Assembly: GCF_000445445.1 (NCBI RefSeq)
Contig: NZ_ASXP01000003.1
Coordinates: forward strand, 434,001 to 498,000
Reading direction: 5' to 3'
DNA length: 64,000 bases
Source: Sporomusa ovata DSM 2662
GTDB lineage: Bacteria > Bacillota > Negativicutes > Sporomusales > Sporomusaceae
Part shown: one piece after another, positions 9,119 to 17,786 of the stretch
Numbering within the stretch: position 1 is the stretch's first letter
Layout of the letters: the number at the start of each line of letters is the position of its first letter
The notes under the pieces: model-generated
Databases searched by the model: none
Told to the model about the DNA's origin: nothing
Seen by the model: the letters and a program-made list of their open reading frames with translations, nothing else
Made by a program: the position numbers and the translations under genes

Positions 9119-9891
9119 AAAGCTTTCCCCCATTCAGGTTTTCGCTGTTTAAAATAGACTACTTTTAGCTGGCAGGCTTCTGCCATACCCTGAGCAAGTG
9201 CCAGAGCGCGACCGATATCCCCCGGCTTATGTGCATCAGAACCAATAGTCACCAGCTTACCGCCCAATTCAGAAAATCGTTTATAAATCGGCAGCAACTG
9301 CTCTACTGCCGCCAAACTTGTTAGACGGCGGGTATTAATTTCCATAGCTTTCTCCTGCTGAGCCGCAACCTTTAGTATCTCATCAATTCTGTCGCTAAAT
9401 TCGCAGTAATGAATATTCGGGTCCTGATAGCGGGCATAGCGGGCAATATAATCAATATGACCCAGACTATCAATGAAATCATGGCTCTTTAGACACTGCA
9501 GCATAACTTCAAAGTACCGGTCATATACCTCATGCTTAGGCCGGGATTCATAAAACGAGCTATGGTAAATGTCAACATTGTCAACAACATGAATGGAACC
9601 AATGACATAATCAAATAAATTATTTTCAATAATCAGCCGGTTTTCCTCCAAACAATCAGGACGCATACCTACCTCAATCCCAAGCAGCACCTTATCGCCC
9701 CGGTATTGAGCGTAATCCTGGAAATATGTCTTTACATCCAAATTAAAGACATCTGGCTCAGGGTAAGCCAAATCCATATGTTCAGTAATAATAATCCCTA
9801 AGTTTAAGTCAGCAGCCTTGCTGACAGCCGTCTTAATGTCCATGTTGGAATCAGAAGAATAACAGGTGTGTATATGGGTATCGAACAACAC
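9115..9891 (-). CDS. PHP-domain phosphoesterase (HisJ-type histidinol-phosphatase-like)
   Basis: A PHP fold with its metal-ligand motifs in order: DTHIHTCYSSDS (residues about 4-15), EHMD, GSIHVVD near the middle and SDAHKPGDIG near the C-terminus. It is about 258 residues, the size of HisJ-type histidinol-phosphate phosphatases. No other his genes are near, so the substrate is uncertain. I start at the GTG at 9891 because GGGAGG lies 8 nt before it; the ATG at 9909 would place that RBS inside the gene. It overlaps the VOC gene by 4 bp. Confidence 0.88.
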   Translation of the reverse strand: MLFDTHIHTCYSSDSNMDIKTAVSKAADLNLGIIITEHMDLAYPEPDVFNLDVKTYFQDYAQYRGDKVLLGIEVGMRPDCLEENRLIIENNLFDYVIGSIHVVDNVDIYHSSFYESRPKHEVYDRYFEVMLQCLKSHDFIDSLGHIDYIARYARYQDPNIHYCEFSDRIDEILKVAAQQEKAMEINTRRLTSLAAVEQLLPIYKRFSELGGKLVTIGSDAHKPGDIGRALALAQGMAEACQLKVVYFKQRKPEWGKAL

Positions 9892-9991
9892 AGAAAAAGC
9901 CTCCCTCATGCAAGAGAATAAAAACGTGATTATCTACCATTCTAATACAAAAATACTAAAACTACAAATATCTAAAGGAACGAATCTGTTT

Positions 9992-10933
9992 TTACACCGG
10001 CAGCGGATATTCAACAATAAGCTGGCCGGAGGGCAATTTGTCAAGCGCAAAACCCGCAATAAGTTCTGACGCTTTAACTTGCTGGCATTGTTCCAGCAAG
10101 CCGGCTTTCCAGGCCAGATAACCAATAATACTTTCCGCTTTGACGCCGCGCTCCCGAAGCGCGGCAATCGATAAAGCCTGCTGCCGTTTGGATAGGCGAT
10201 GACCAGTCTGATCTATTAATAGCGGCACATGCGTAAAAACTGGAGCTTTTAGCCCTAGCAGCCGATATAACAGCACTTGGCGCGGCGTTGAGCTTAAAAG
10301 ATCATCTCCGCGTAAAACATGAGTAATGCTCATGTCGGCATCATCCACCACAACCGCTAATTGATAGGCATGAATACCATCAGAACGCCGCACGATAAAG
10401 TCCCCAACCTCCCGGTTGATATCCTGACTGAGGAATCCTGCATGCAAATCTAAAAAACTGGTTTCTCCCGGTGGTACGGCTAAACGCAGTGCCGGCTGCC
10501 GGCTTACCTGCCTGACATCGTCAAGCTTACGCCGCCGGCAGATACCAGTGTAAACACGTTCATTTTCGCCGCCATGCGGTGCCGATGCGGCCAGTTCAGC
10601 CCGCGTACAGTAGCAAGGATATACCAAGCCCGCTGCCGCCAGTTTTTCAAGTGCCGCCTGGTACAGCCCACGCCGCTCAGCCTGGCAGTAAGGCGCATAG
10701 TTACCGCCAATATCCGGCCCCTCATCCCAATCAAGCCCCAGCCATTTCAAATCAGCCATCAACTTTTCGCCATATTCAAGGCGTGACCGGTCAGGATCAA
10801 GATCTTCTATTCTCAGAACCATGGTCCCGCCAGCCGCCCGCACCTGCAGCCAGGCCAACAGCGCCGTCCAGGCATTACCTAAATGAATTTCACCTGTGGG
10901 ACTGGGAGCAAACCGTCCCCGCATTGTTCGCAT
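9992..10933 (-). CDS. gluQ: Glutamyl-Q tRNA(Asp) synthetase
   Basis: A truncated GluRS lacking the anticodon-binding domain, as in GluQ/YadB. The class I signature is at the start (RFAPSPTGEIHLGN) and the KMSKS-equivalent is RLSKRQ. A zinc-binding-type segment (CYCTR..Y..C) is present. About 313 residues matches the family (about 290-310). The enzyme attaches glutamate to queuosine at position 34 of tRNA(Asp). The ATG at 10933 is chosen because GGAGG lies upstream and the protein then starts just before the RFAPSPTG motif; the frame stays open a further 45 codons into non-homologous sequence. A QueG-like protein lies about 11 kb away. Confidence 0.92.
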   Translation of the reverse strand: MRTMRGRFAPSPTGEIHLGNAWTALLAWLQVRAAGGTMVLRIEDLDPDRSRLEYGEKLMADLKWLGLDWDEGPDIGGNYAPYCQAERRGLYQAALEKLAAAGLVYPCYCTRAELAASAPHGGENERVYTGICRRRKLDDVRQVSRQPALRLAVPPGETSFLDLHAGFLSQDINREVGDFIVRRSDGIHAYQLAVVVDDADMSITHVLRGDDLLSSTPRQVLLYRLLGLKAPVFTHVPLLIDQTGHRLSKRQQALSIAALRERGVKAESIIGYLAWKAGLLEQCQQVKASELIAGFALDKLPSGQLIVEYPLPV

Positions 10934-10974
10934 AATGACTCTTGGCCTCCTTTGACATGAATATACTAACAACA

Positions 10975-10999
10975 AAGCCGGGGCTTGCCACCCCGGCTT
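10975..10999 (-). terminator. Intrinsic terminator after the uracil permease gene
   Basis: GC-rich perfect 9-bp stem AAGCCGGGG/CCCCGGCTT with a 7-nt loop, 8 nt past the permease stop on the minus strand. It is followed by TGTTGTTA, a weak T-tract. Confidence 0.7.
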
Positions 11000-11006
11000 G
11001 TTGTTA

Positions 11007-12284
11007 TTACTCCTGACTTTGCTGGGTTTCAGCAATATCATTATCATTGGTAAGACCCAGCTTGTCAAATATCGTAAAGGTCAAGCCAAGAATGATCGCT
11101 ACTATGGTTGCTAACGCCATGCCTTTAAGAGTGACCGAACCAAAAGTCATATGGGCGCCACTGACACCGATAATCAGGACAACCGCTGTTAAAATTAAGT
11201 TGCGTGAACGGTTATAATCCACTTTCGACTCTACCAGTATCCGAACACCGGAAGCTGCGATAACCCCGAACAATAACAGTGATACGCCACCCATAACCGG
11301 GCCGGGAATACTTTGAATAAGGGCTGCCAGTTTACCGACAAAGGATAATACAATAGCAAGGACTGCAGCAAAGCCAATTACCCAGACACTATAGACCCGG
11401 GATAAAGCCATAACACCAATGTTTTCTCCATATGTGGTATTGGGCGTGGAGCCAAAGAAACCAGATACCAGTGTTGATAGACCGTTGCCTAACAAGGAAC
11501 GATGCAAACCTGGTGATGCCGACAAATCGCGGCCAACAATATTGCTGGTAACTACCAAATGGCCGATGTGTTCGGCAATAACTACCAACGACGCGGGAAT
11601 AATAATTAAAATGGCTTGCAGATTGAATTCAGGCGTATAGAAGGTAGGCAGCGCAAACCAGGGGGTTGTATATACGGCCGCCAAATTAACCATCCCCAAC
11701 ACCAAGGCCAGAGCATAACCGGCAGCAATGCCAATTAATATCGGAATAACAGCAAAAAAGCCACGGAATAAAACAGATCCAAGAATAGTTACTCCCAGCG
11801 TAAAGATAGATACCATTATTACCTGGGGATCAGGTTCCTTAGCCAACAGCCCGGACATATCAGCAGCAACAGGAGCCAGTTCCAGGCCAATAATAGCAAC
11901 AATGGCGCCCATGGCGGCCGGTGGGAAGACAATATCAATCCATTTCGTGCCAACTACGCCAATACTTAACGCTACTATGGTAAAAATAAGACCAGCAGCG
12001 ATAAAACCACCAAGTGCAGCACCATACCCGTATTGGGCCAAAACCAAAAACACCGGTGATAAAAAGGCAAAACTTGAGCCTAAATAGGCAGGAATTTTCC
12101 CTTTGGTAACAAAAATGTAGAGCAGTGTGCCGATACCATTCCACAATAGCACTGTAGCCGGGTTAATCTTAAATAAAATCGGAACAAGGACTGTGGCTCC
12201 AAACATGGCAAATAGGTGTTGCAGACTTAACGGCAGCGTTTCAATCATCGGCAATTTTTCTTCCACTTGAATGGTTCGTCGCAT
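11007..12284 (-). CDS. uraA: NCS2 nucleobase:cation symporter (uracil permease type)
   Basis: A 425-residue integral membrane protein with about 14 hydrophobic segments and the NCS2/UraA hallmarks: SLQHLFAMFGATVLVPILF near the N-terminus, SFAFLSPVF, the central IAEHIGH motif and NTTYGENIGVMALSRVYSV. These favour uracil over xanthine, but the substrate is inferred. It imports nucleobase with protons or sodium across the inner membrane. The ATG follows AAGGAGGAG. A good sigma-A promoter lies upstream (12374-12402) with a UTR of about 80 nt in which I recognised no PyrR site. Confidence 0.9.
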   Translation of the reverse strand: MRRTIQVEEKLPMIETLPLSLQHLFAMFGATVLVPILFKINPATVLLWNGIGTLLYIFVTKGKIPAYLGSSFAFLSPVFLVLAQYGYGAALGGFIAAGLIFTIVALSIGVVGTKWIDIVFPPAAMGAIVAIIGLELAPVAADMSGLLAKEPDPQVIMVSIFTLGVTILGSVLFRGFFAVIPILIGIAAGYALALVLGMVNLAAVYTTPWFALPTFYTPEFNLQAILIIIPASLVVIAEHIGHLVVTSNIVGRDLSASPGLHRSLLGNGLSTLVSGFFGSTPNTTYGENIGVMALSRVYSVWVIGFAAVLAIVLSFVGKLAALIQSIPGPVMGGVSLLLFGVIAASGVRILVESKVDYNRSRNLILTAVVLIIGVSGAHMTFGSVTLKGMALATIVAIILGLTFTIFDKLGLTNDNDIAETQQSQE

Positions 12285-12373
12285 AAAACTCCTCCTTAAA
12301 ATTTATGTAACATCCTGTCACCGAATCTTCTTCTTCATCTCTGCATGCTCAGTAGTGAGATAAAGCTTTCATA

Positions 12374-12402
12374 ATTTTAAGCCATAGGGCAACCCTTGTC
12401 AA
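12374..12402 (-). promoter_or_regulatory. Sigma-A promoter of uraA
   Basis: On the minus strand TTGACA (12402-12397) and TAAAAT (12379-12374) are separated by exactly 17 bp. This is a near-consensus vegetative promoter pointing at the permease gene. Confidence 0.75.
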
Positions 12403-12437
12403 GATATGGAATCCTTTTGATAGCTCTGCTCACCTTC

Positions 12438-13331
12438 TTATTCTGCGTTATTATAGGGGTCCCAATCGGTCAGCCGGCTTAATTGGTCCTCAGCCATTTG
12501 CAGTTCTGCAAGCAATCTGTTCTTATCCTTGGGCAAGGTACCTGCCAAGGCAGCATAATTAGAGCTATGGGTGCTTCTAAACAGACAGTGACTGCCTGAC
12601 GGTAAATCAATGTTACTCACCAATTGGTATAGCTCACCCATAATCTTCATTGGCGGCAGCGGCACAAATTCACCACGTTCAAATTCAGCTAACAGTTCAC
12701 TGCCACGGTATAACATAAGCGTCAGGGCACTCAATATCTGGGGCCTAATAGCGTTAACTGCCTGAGCGGTATGCAAGGCATGACGACTAGAATGGACTTG
12801 ACCACCGAGACCGGCAATAACCATCACTGACAACTTGATGCCTGACTCAACAATACGCCGGCCAGCCGCAATGGCCTCTGCTGCCCCAACGCCTTTATTT
12901 ACTTGCTTTAGTACAAGCTCATCACCTGACTCCAACCCAAAATAAACCAGCCTAAGCCCGGCCTCCCGCAGCGCCGCCAATTCTAACGGCGTTTTATTTA
13001 GTATATCCTTAGGACCGGCATAACAAGCTACCCGTTGCAACCGGGGAAACGATTGCTGCAAAACCTGCAATATAGCTAACAACCTGTCTGTTGCCAGCAC
13101 CATTGCGTTGCCATCTGCCAAAAATATACGGCGAATGTGCCGGTCATAAGGCTTAGCCGCCTCGATCTGAGCCACGACCGCCTCCCAGGGCCGTACACCA
13201 AAGGCAACCGAACGATACATAGTACAGTAGGTACAGGCATTATGTGAGCAGCCTGTTGTTATCCGCAAAATGAAACTGTGCGCTTCACTGGGGGGACGAA
13301 ACACCATCCCCTCATTAGTGTCAAAATACAA
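12438..13331 (-). CDS. Radical SAM protein with CX4CX2C cluster motif
   Basis: A 297-residue radical SAM domain protein. The cluster motif near residue 28 reads TGCSHNACTYCTMY, i.e. CX4CX2C rather than the usual CX3CX2C; this spacing is typical of a subgroup annotated only as radical SAM protein. The YFGLESG segment (beta-strand 4/GE-type region) and a C-terminal HSSNYAALAGTLPKDK tail are also characteristic of that subgroup. The start is TTG (13331) with AGGCG upstream. The reaction is unknown, and no substrate gene or precursor peptide is adjacent. Confidence 0.85.
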   Translation of the reverse strand: MYFDTNEGMVFRPPSEAHSFILRITTGCSHNACTYCTMYRSVAFGVRPWEAVVAQIEAAKPYDRHIRRIFLADGNAMVLATDRLLAILQVLQQSFPRLQRVACYAGPKDILNKTPLELAALREAGLRLVYFGLESGDELVLKQVNKGVGAAEAIAAGRRIVESGIKLSVMVIAGLGGQVHSSRHALHTAQAVNAIRPQILSALTLMLYRGSELLAEFERGEFVPLPPMKIMGELYQLVSNIDLPSGSHCLFRSTHSSNYAALAGTLPKDKNRLLAELQMAEDQLSRLTDWDPYNNAE

Positions 13332-13389
13332 ACTATATCGCCTCTTGTCAAAAATATTACTATAATCCTTCTAACTGTAACAAAAACAG

Positions 13390-13430
13390 AAAAAGTTGTC
13401 AAAAGGACTGCGCCTCCTAACAACTTTTTT
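13390..13430 (-). terminator. Intrinsic terminator after cheW
   Basis: Arms AAAAAGTTGT and ACAACTTTTT enclose a nested AGGA/TCCT stem. It starts 9 nt past the cheW stop on the minus strand, and the T-tract works in both directions. Confidence 0.7.
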
Positions 13431-13438
13431 GTAAACAA

Positions 13439-13906
13439 CTAAGCTAACTGCTGAATATTTGTTTCCTGCTCTGCTTCTGCCAGCAGGCGGTCAAAATTTA
13501 AAATAGTAATTCTTCTTTCACCCGCTCTGCCAATACCGTCAAAATATCGTGTTTCCCCTTCGGTTCCATGACAGATTGGCCGCTCGATTTCTTCCTCATC
13601 AAAATAAACAATATCCTTTATTTCATCAACAATACAGCCTAAGCCTATAGGCATATCATTAGTACAAGCTATAATAATTTTACTTTCTTCTTTAATTGGT
13701 GTATTTTCCAAGTTTAATTTATAGCGCAAATTATAAATATAACTGACATTACCCCGTAAAGTTATGCTGCCTTCGATCTCTTTGGGCATACTTGACTCCT
13801 TTTGGATATTACACCGTTTAGCCCTCAGGATACCACTTATCAGTCTGGCATCAATACCAAACTCCTGACCATCCATATCAAACACAACCAGTTGTACACG
13901 CGACAT
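13439..13906 (-). CDS. cheW: CheW-like chemotaxis coupling protein
   Basis: A CheW fold of about 155 residues: QLVVFDMDGQEFGIDARLISGILR at the start, the conserved GSITLRGNVSYIYNLR motif at about 55-72, and a C-terminal FDGIGRAGERRITILNFDRLL. It couples chemoreceptors to CheA. ATG 13906 follows GGAGGGGG with 9 nt spacing, and the 28-codon extension upstream has no homology. It is a lone cheW, not in a che operon; an MCP gene lies at 52.3 kb. Two Cys in the N-terminal half and an acidic insertion are mild departures from canonical CheW. Confidence 0.85.
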   Translation of the reverse strand: MSRVQLVVFDMDGQEFGIDARLISGILRAKRCNIQKESSMPKEIEGSITLRGNVSYIYNLRYKLNLENTPIKEESKIIIACTNDMPIGLGCIVDEIKDIVYFDEEEIERPICHGTEGETRYFDGIGRAGERRITILNFDRLLAEAEQETNIQQLA

Positions 13907-14078
13907 AGTAAGTAACCCCCTCCTCTTATCAGAGAAATAGTGTATGACTATGGTCTGCCCAACTGTTTCCCCACCCCCTTTTCTAATCATGTCAGACTTG
14001 TAGATTGTGACACTATCCTATTTTTATCTATTCTGTATCAAACCCGATTTTCCTCCAAAAAATTCCATGTGAAAATAA

Positions 14079-14099
14079 AAACGCTTCCCTCAAGCGGTT
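14079..14099 (-). terminator. Intrinsic terminator of the yqeC-mocA-like operon
   Basis: Stem AACGCTT/AAGCGGTT (one bulge) followed on the minus strand by TTTTTATTTT, 16 nt past the stop of the nucleotidyltransferase gene. Confidence 0.7.
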
Positions 14100-14114
14100 C
14101 CTCCTCAGCAGGAA

Positions 14115-14717
14115 TTAGACAAATATCTGTTTTAACTTTTGATAGTCTTCCCAAGTATCAGCATCGTAAAAAGCCGCCTTTTCAGGCCAGTTAACTTCCA
14201 CAACCTGCGCCGGGTTAGCACGCATAATCTGCCGTCCACCGGTATCACCCTTCAGCTCAGTAAGCGCAGTAAACCAATAGCTGCCAAATAGAACAGGACT
14301 ATAGCGTTGTCCCTGATAACAAGGCACAATAATAGTTTTACTGCTGGCTGACTGCACGAAGTGAGCAATTAGGGCCTCAATCAGCACTTGAGATACCAAC
14401 GGCTGATCGCCCAAAAAAAACATGATACCGGCAAGATCCCTGACTAACTGCCTGACACCCAAAACAATCGACGCAGCCTGCCCTTGCTGTCGTTTGGAAT
14501 TATAGGTTGAGCGAATAGCCTGCGCCTGACACAGCGCAGCCAGCCTGGCCTCAGGTTCCCCAATAATGGCAATACAATCGGCCCACGGGAATTTGCGCAC
14601 AACACCTAGTACATGGCTTAACAAGGGTTGGCCGGCCAGTGGCAGCAGCAGCTTTTGCCGGCCCATACGACTGGCAGTACCTGCCGCCAAAATTACTGCA
14701 CCAATTCGATTACTCAC
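14115..14717 (-). CDS. MocA/MobA-like nucleotidyltransferase
   Basis: A 200-residue NTP-transferase with the signature GAVILAAGTASRMGRQKLLLPLAGQPLL at the start and FFLGDQPLVS in the middle (metal-binding Asp). The family includes MocA (molybdopterin cytidylyltransferase). In anaerobes this gene next to yqeC belongs to the maturation set of selenium-dependent molybdenum hydroxylases. It overlaps yqeC by 4 bp (ATGA), so the two are co-translated. No hydroxylase subunit genes are in the window. Confidence 0.85.
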   Translation of the reverse strand: MSNRIGAVILAAGTASRMGRQKLLLPLAGQPLLSHVLGVVRKFPWADCIAIIGEPEARLAALCQAQAIRSTYNSKRQQGQAASIVLGVRQLVRDLAGIMFFLGDQPLVSQVLIEALIAHFVQSASSKTIIVPCYQGQRYSPVLFGSYWFTALTELKGDTGGRQIMRANPAQVVEVNWPEKAAFYDADTWEDYQKLKQIFV

Positions 14718-15463
14718 AGCATATACACCTCGCTTGGCTGCATAGCAACACCGTAGCCTAAGGTCACCACTACCCGGTCAATGCCAACATCAGCCACCTT
14801 AACATAGCCGGCAATTTGTTTGGCTGCTTGCCTGTCAGCCTGACCGTCGCTGCCGCTAAGCAGTAAAACCTTGCTTCCCCGGGCATATTGAAAGATGCCC
14901 TGTTGATGCACGGCCAGCCGGGCAATATCCTGCCAGGTGATTGGTTCACCCGGCTGTTTATTAATTATCTGAGTCACTAACTCTAATCGATGGGTATTAT
15001 CTGAAGATAACGGCTGCTCCAAAGCACTTATATTAATTACGCCGATAGTTCGCATTGTACTGACAGGTATAACCGGTTCCTGGGCCGACGGAGCTTTAAT
15101 AAGACAATGGCGTGCCCCGTCTGCTTCGACCAAAATACAGGCATCAGGCAGAGCGGCTGCCAACTTATCTACCCAGTCAAACGGTATCCCTATTACTTTT
15201 TCCCCTTTTTGCCGGGAAAACCAAGCCACCTGTTGCTGCTTTGCCAATGCCTGCATAACCTTTGCCGCCCCTGTGCCATAGTTATCAGTCACCACCAGAG
15301 GATAAGAAGTTATCTGGCGATAAAACATCTTGGTTGTGGTTGTAAGCACAATAGGCCATCTCAGGCCGGCAGCAACAAGTGACTGTATTAAGGATGTCTT
15401 ACCTCCAGCACCAACGCAAGCCACTACACCGGGCTGCTTTAGGCCTATGGCATCTATCAGCAT
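14714..15463 (-). CDS. yqeC: Selenium-dependent hydroxylase accessory protein YqeC
   Basis: A 249-residue protein with an N-terminal P-loop-like GVVACVGAGGKTSLI, the TTTTKMF motif and a central LVEADGARHCLIKAPSAQEPVIP, all hallmarks of the YqeC family. The family is linked by co-occurrence to Se-dependent xanthine dehydrogenase/purine hydroxylase; its biochemical role is not established. It overlaps the MocA-like gene, and a truncated purine permease sits immediately upstream. That is consistent with a former purine-catabolism cluster. Confidence 0.9.
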   Translation of the reverse strand: MLIDAIGLKQPGVVACVGAGGKTSLIQSLVAAGLRWPIVLTTTTKMFYRQITSYPLVVTDNYGTGAAKVMQALAKQQQVAWFSRQKGEKVIGIPFDWVDKLAAALPDACILVEADGARHCLIKAPSAQEPVIPVSTMRTIGVINISALEQPLSSDNTHRLELVTQIINKQPGEPITWQDIARLAVHQQGIFQYARGSKVLLLSGSDGQADRQAAKQIAGYVKVADVGIDRVVVTLGYGVAMQPSEVYML

Positions 15464-15489
15464 ATTTTCACCACCTGGATAAATACAAT

Positions 15490-15524
15490 AAAGGCGGCAA
15501 CCACATTATGTGGCTGTCGCCTTT
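15490..15524 (-). terminator. Hairpin terminator after the truncated permease
   Basis: Stem AAAGGCG/CGCCTTT with inner CCACAT/ATGTGG pairing, then TATTGTATT on the minus strand. It separates the permease fragment from yqeC. Confidence 0.65.
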
Positions 15525-15537
15525 ATTGTTTCGGTAT

Positions 15538-15945
15538 TTAACCGATATATTCCTGCTTGCCAATAGCGGTTTCACCCGGTTTATCGGTACCATTCAAGGC
15601 AGCGTTCAAAATGATCGCGGTCACACTACCGGCAGTAATGCCGCTGTGGAGAATTACTTGTGCCCAACTGGGGAAGTTCTGATAAAAGTTAGGTACAGCC
15701 AGCGTAATCATGCCCACACCAATACTGACGGCAACCACCATAATATTATGAATACCATCAAATTGAACCTTGGATAAGGTCTTAATCCCACTGGCAGCTA
15801 CCATCCCGAACATAGCAATTCCAGCACCGCCCAAGACCGGAAGTGCCAGTAAGGCGGTAAGAAAATCAGAAAAACCATACCGCCTAAAGACAGACGCACC
15901 AACAGTCACCACATTATAACCTAGGCGCTTGCTTGTCGAAAAGAA
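15538..15945 (-). pseudogene. C-terminal fragment of an NCS2 xanthine/urate permease
   Basis: About 115 residues match the C-terminal third of PbuX/UacT-type permeases: PVLGGAGIAMFGMVAASGIKTLS followed by two transmembrane segments and a soluble tail. Full-length members have about 430-450 residues, so roughly the first 300 are missing. Upstream the frame runs into a stop (TAG at 15946-15948) with no homologous residues before about position 15870. The deletion seems to have joined the remnant to unrelated sequence ahead of the ABC-F gene. Its position beside yqeC/mocA suggests it once served purine uptake. Confidence 0.85.
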
Positions 15946-16021
15946 CTATTGTATAGGTTGTGTATCCAGAGCGAAAAAAATGCCGACCACTGCAACAGTT
16001 GCATGCGACCGGCCAATATGT

Positions 16022-17578
16022 TTACACTATCTTTGTTGTCCAATTCTCGACATTCCATACTGCTGTTATCCAGTCTTCGTAAAATTCAGGTTCGTGGGAA
16101 ACCAGGAGAATAGTGCCTTTGAACTCTATTAAAGCCCGTTTTAGTTCGGCCTTGGCCTCGATATCAAGGTGGTTAGTGGGTTCGTCCAGCACCAACCAGT
16201 TAACGTCTTTAAGCATAAGTTTACATAGTCGCACTTTAGCATTCTCGCCCCCGCTTAACACCATCATCTGGCTGGTAATATGCTCATTGGTTAGGCCACA
16301 ACGTGCCAGTGCGGCCCGTACTTCAAAATTGGTCAGGCCTGGGAACTCATCCCACACCTCTTCTATGGCAGTATGGCTGTTATTACGGCTGGATTCCTGC
16401 TCAAAATAACCGGATTGCAGATAATCACCCAAGATGACCTTACCATCAACCGGTTTGATGTATCCGAGCAAGGTTTTAAGCAGCGTTGATTTGCCAAGAC
16501 CGTTCACACCTCTAATAGCTACTTTCTGACCGCGCTCTAAGGTAATATCCACCGGTTTGGTAAGTGGCTCATCATAGCCCAGAACCAAACCTTTGGCCTC
16601 AACAACAAAACGGCTGGGCGTCCGGGCTTCGCGGAACTGGAAAGTGGGTTTAGGCTTCTCCCGCGGTTTTTCCATAATCTCCATTTTATCCAGTCTTTTT
16701 TGGCGGCTGTTAGCCATGCCCCGGGTAGCCACCCGGGCCTTATTGCGGGCGATAAAGTCCTCCAGACGGTCAACTTCTTGCTGCTGCCGCTCATAGGCTT
16801 TGGTTTCCTGACTTTTGCGCATAGCGTACATTTGCTGAAATTGCTCATAATCACCAGTGTAACGAGTAAGAACTGCATTTTCCACATGATAAATAACATT
16901 AACAACTTCATTCAAAAAAGGGATGTCATGCGATACCAGGATAAAACTATTCTCATACGCTTTGAGGTAACGCTTCAGCCACTCAATATGTTCAACATCA
17001 AGATAATTAGTAGGTTCGTCTAAAATAAGAATGGTTGGATTCTGCAATAGCAGCTTGGTTAGCAGCACCTTAGTGCGCTGGCCGCCGCTCAAGTCCGCTA
17101 CATCGCGGTCGAGACCGATATCGCCCAGCCCTAAGCCATTGGCAACTTCTTCAATCTTAGCATCAATAATATAGAAGCTGCCATGTTCGAGCATATCTTG
17201 TATCTCGCCGACGTCTTCCATCATTTTTTCTACTTCTTCCGGGGCAGCCTCAGCCATTTTATCATAAAGGCCCAGCATCTCGGCCTCCATGTCAAACATA
17301 TTCTGAAATGCTTCTCTCAGTACATCCCTGATGGTCTTACCCTTGGTTAGCACCGAATGCTGGTCAAGATAACCGACAAGCACGCGGTTAGACCATTCCA
17401 CTTTACCTTCGTCAGGGGTCAATTGGCCTGTAATGATATTTAAAAAGGTCGATTTTCCTTCGCCATTCGCACCGATCAAACCGACATGCTCGCCTTTTAA
17501 CAAACGGAAAGAAGCCTCAGCAAGAATAGCGCGGGCACCAAAACCATGGGATACATTTTCAACAGTTAAAACACTCAT
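16022..17578 (-). CDS. ABC-F family ATPase
   Basis: A 518-residue protein with two ABC domains and no membrane segments. Walker A motifs are GANGEGKST (about residue 36-44) and GVNGLGKST, signatures are LSGGQ and LSGGE, and Walker B segments are followed by DEPTNYLD and DEPTNHLD. The charged linker between the domains is the tRNA-interacting region of ABC-F proteins. Members act on the ribosome as translation factors or antibiotic-protection proteins; the linker is not long enough to argue for a resistance type. The ATG follows AGGAG. Confidence 0.92.
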   Translation of the reverse strand: MSVLTVENVSHGFGARAILAEASFRLLKGEHVGLIGANGEGKSTFLNIITGQLTPDEGKVEWSNRVLVGYLDQHSVLTKGKTIRDVLREAFQNMFDMEAEMLGLYDKMAEAAPEEVEKMMEDVGEIQDMLEHGSFYIIDAKIEEVANGLGLGDIGLDRDVADLSGGQRTKVLLTKLLLQNPTILILDEPTNYLDVEHIEWLKRYLKAYENSFILVSHDIPFLNEVVNVIYHVENAVLTRYTGDYEQFQQMYAMRKSQETKAYERQQQEVDRLEDFIARNKARVATRGMANSRQKRLDKMEIMEKPREKPKPTFQFREARTPSRFVVEAKGLVLGYDEPLTKPVDITLERGQKVAIRGVNGLGKSTLLKTLLGYIKPVDGKVILGDYLQSGYFEQESSRNNSHTAIEEVWDEFPGLTNFEVRAALARCGLTNEHITSQMMVLSGGENAKVRLCKLMLKDVNWLVLDEPTNHLDIEAKAELKRALIEFKGTILLVSHEPEFYEDWITAVWNVENWTTKIV

Positions 17579-17725
17579 TTTTTTACTCCTCTTACTTCTA
17601 GCAAATACCTTTATATTTTACCGCAAGGCAGTCATTGCTGTCAAAATTCTTTTTAAAACGCAATTTACAACATCTTACCCTCTTTCAAACCTTCTTGTAT
17701 ACTTTACAATTAGAGTCTCTACCTA

Positions 17726-17755
17726 TTGCACAGTTTTACGTATTAGGGTTATAAT
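17726..17755 (+). promoter_or_regulatory. Probable sigma-A promoter of putP
   Basis: TTGCAC (17726-17731) and TATAAT (17750-17755) with an 18-bp spacer, 31 nt before the RBS-start region of the symporter. Confidence 0.55.
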
Positions 17756-17786
17756 TTTACATATTGCAGGGGAGGGATATATACAC

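Noticed and set aside
10934..11068. N-terminal 45-codon extension of the GluQ synthetase frame.
   Set aside because: The extension overlaps the permease gene and its terminator and has no homology; an RBS precedes the ATG at 10933.
17433..17786. 118-codon upstream extension of the putP frame.
   Set aside because: It overlaps the start of the ABC-F gene on the other strand and the putP promoter; ATG 17787 has a strong RBS and gives the normal PutP length.
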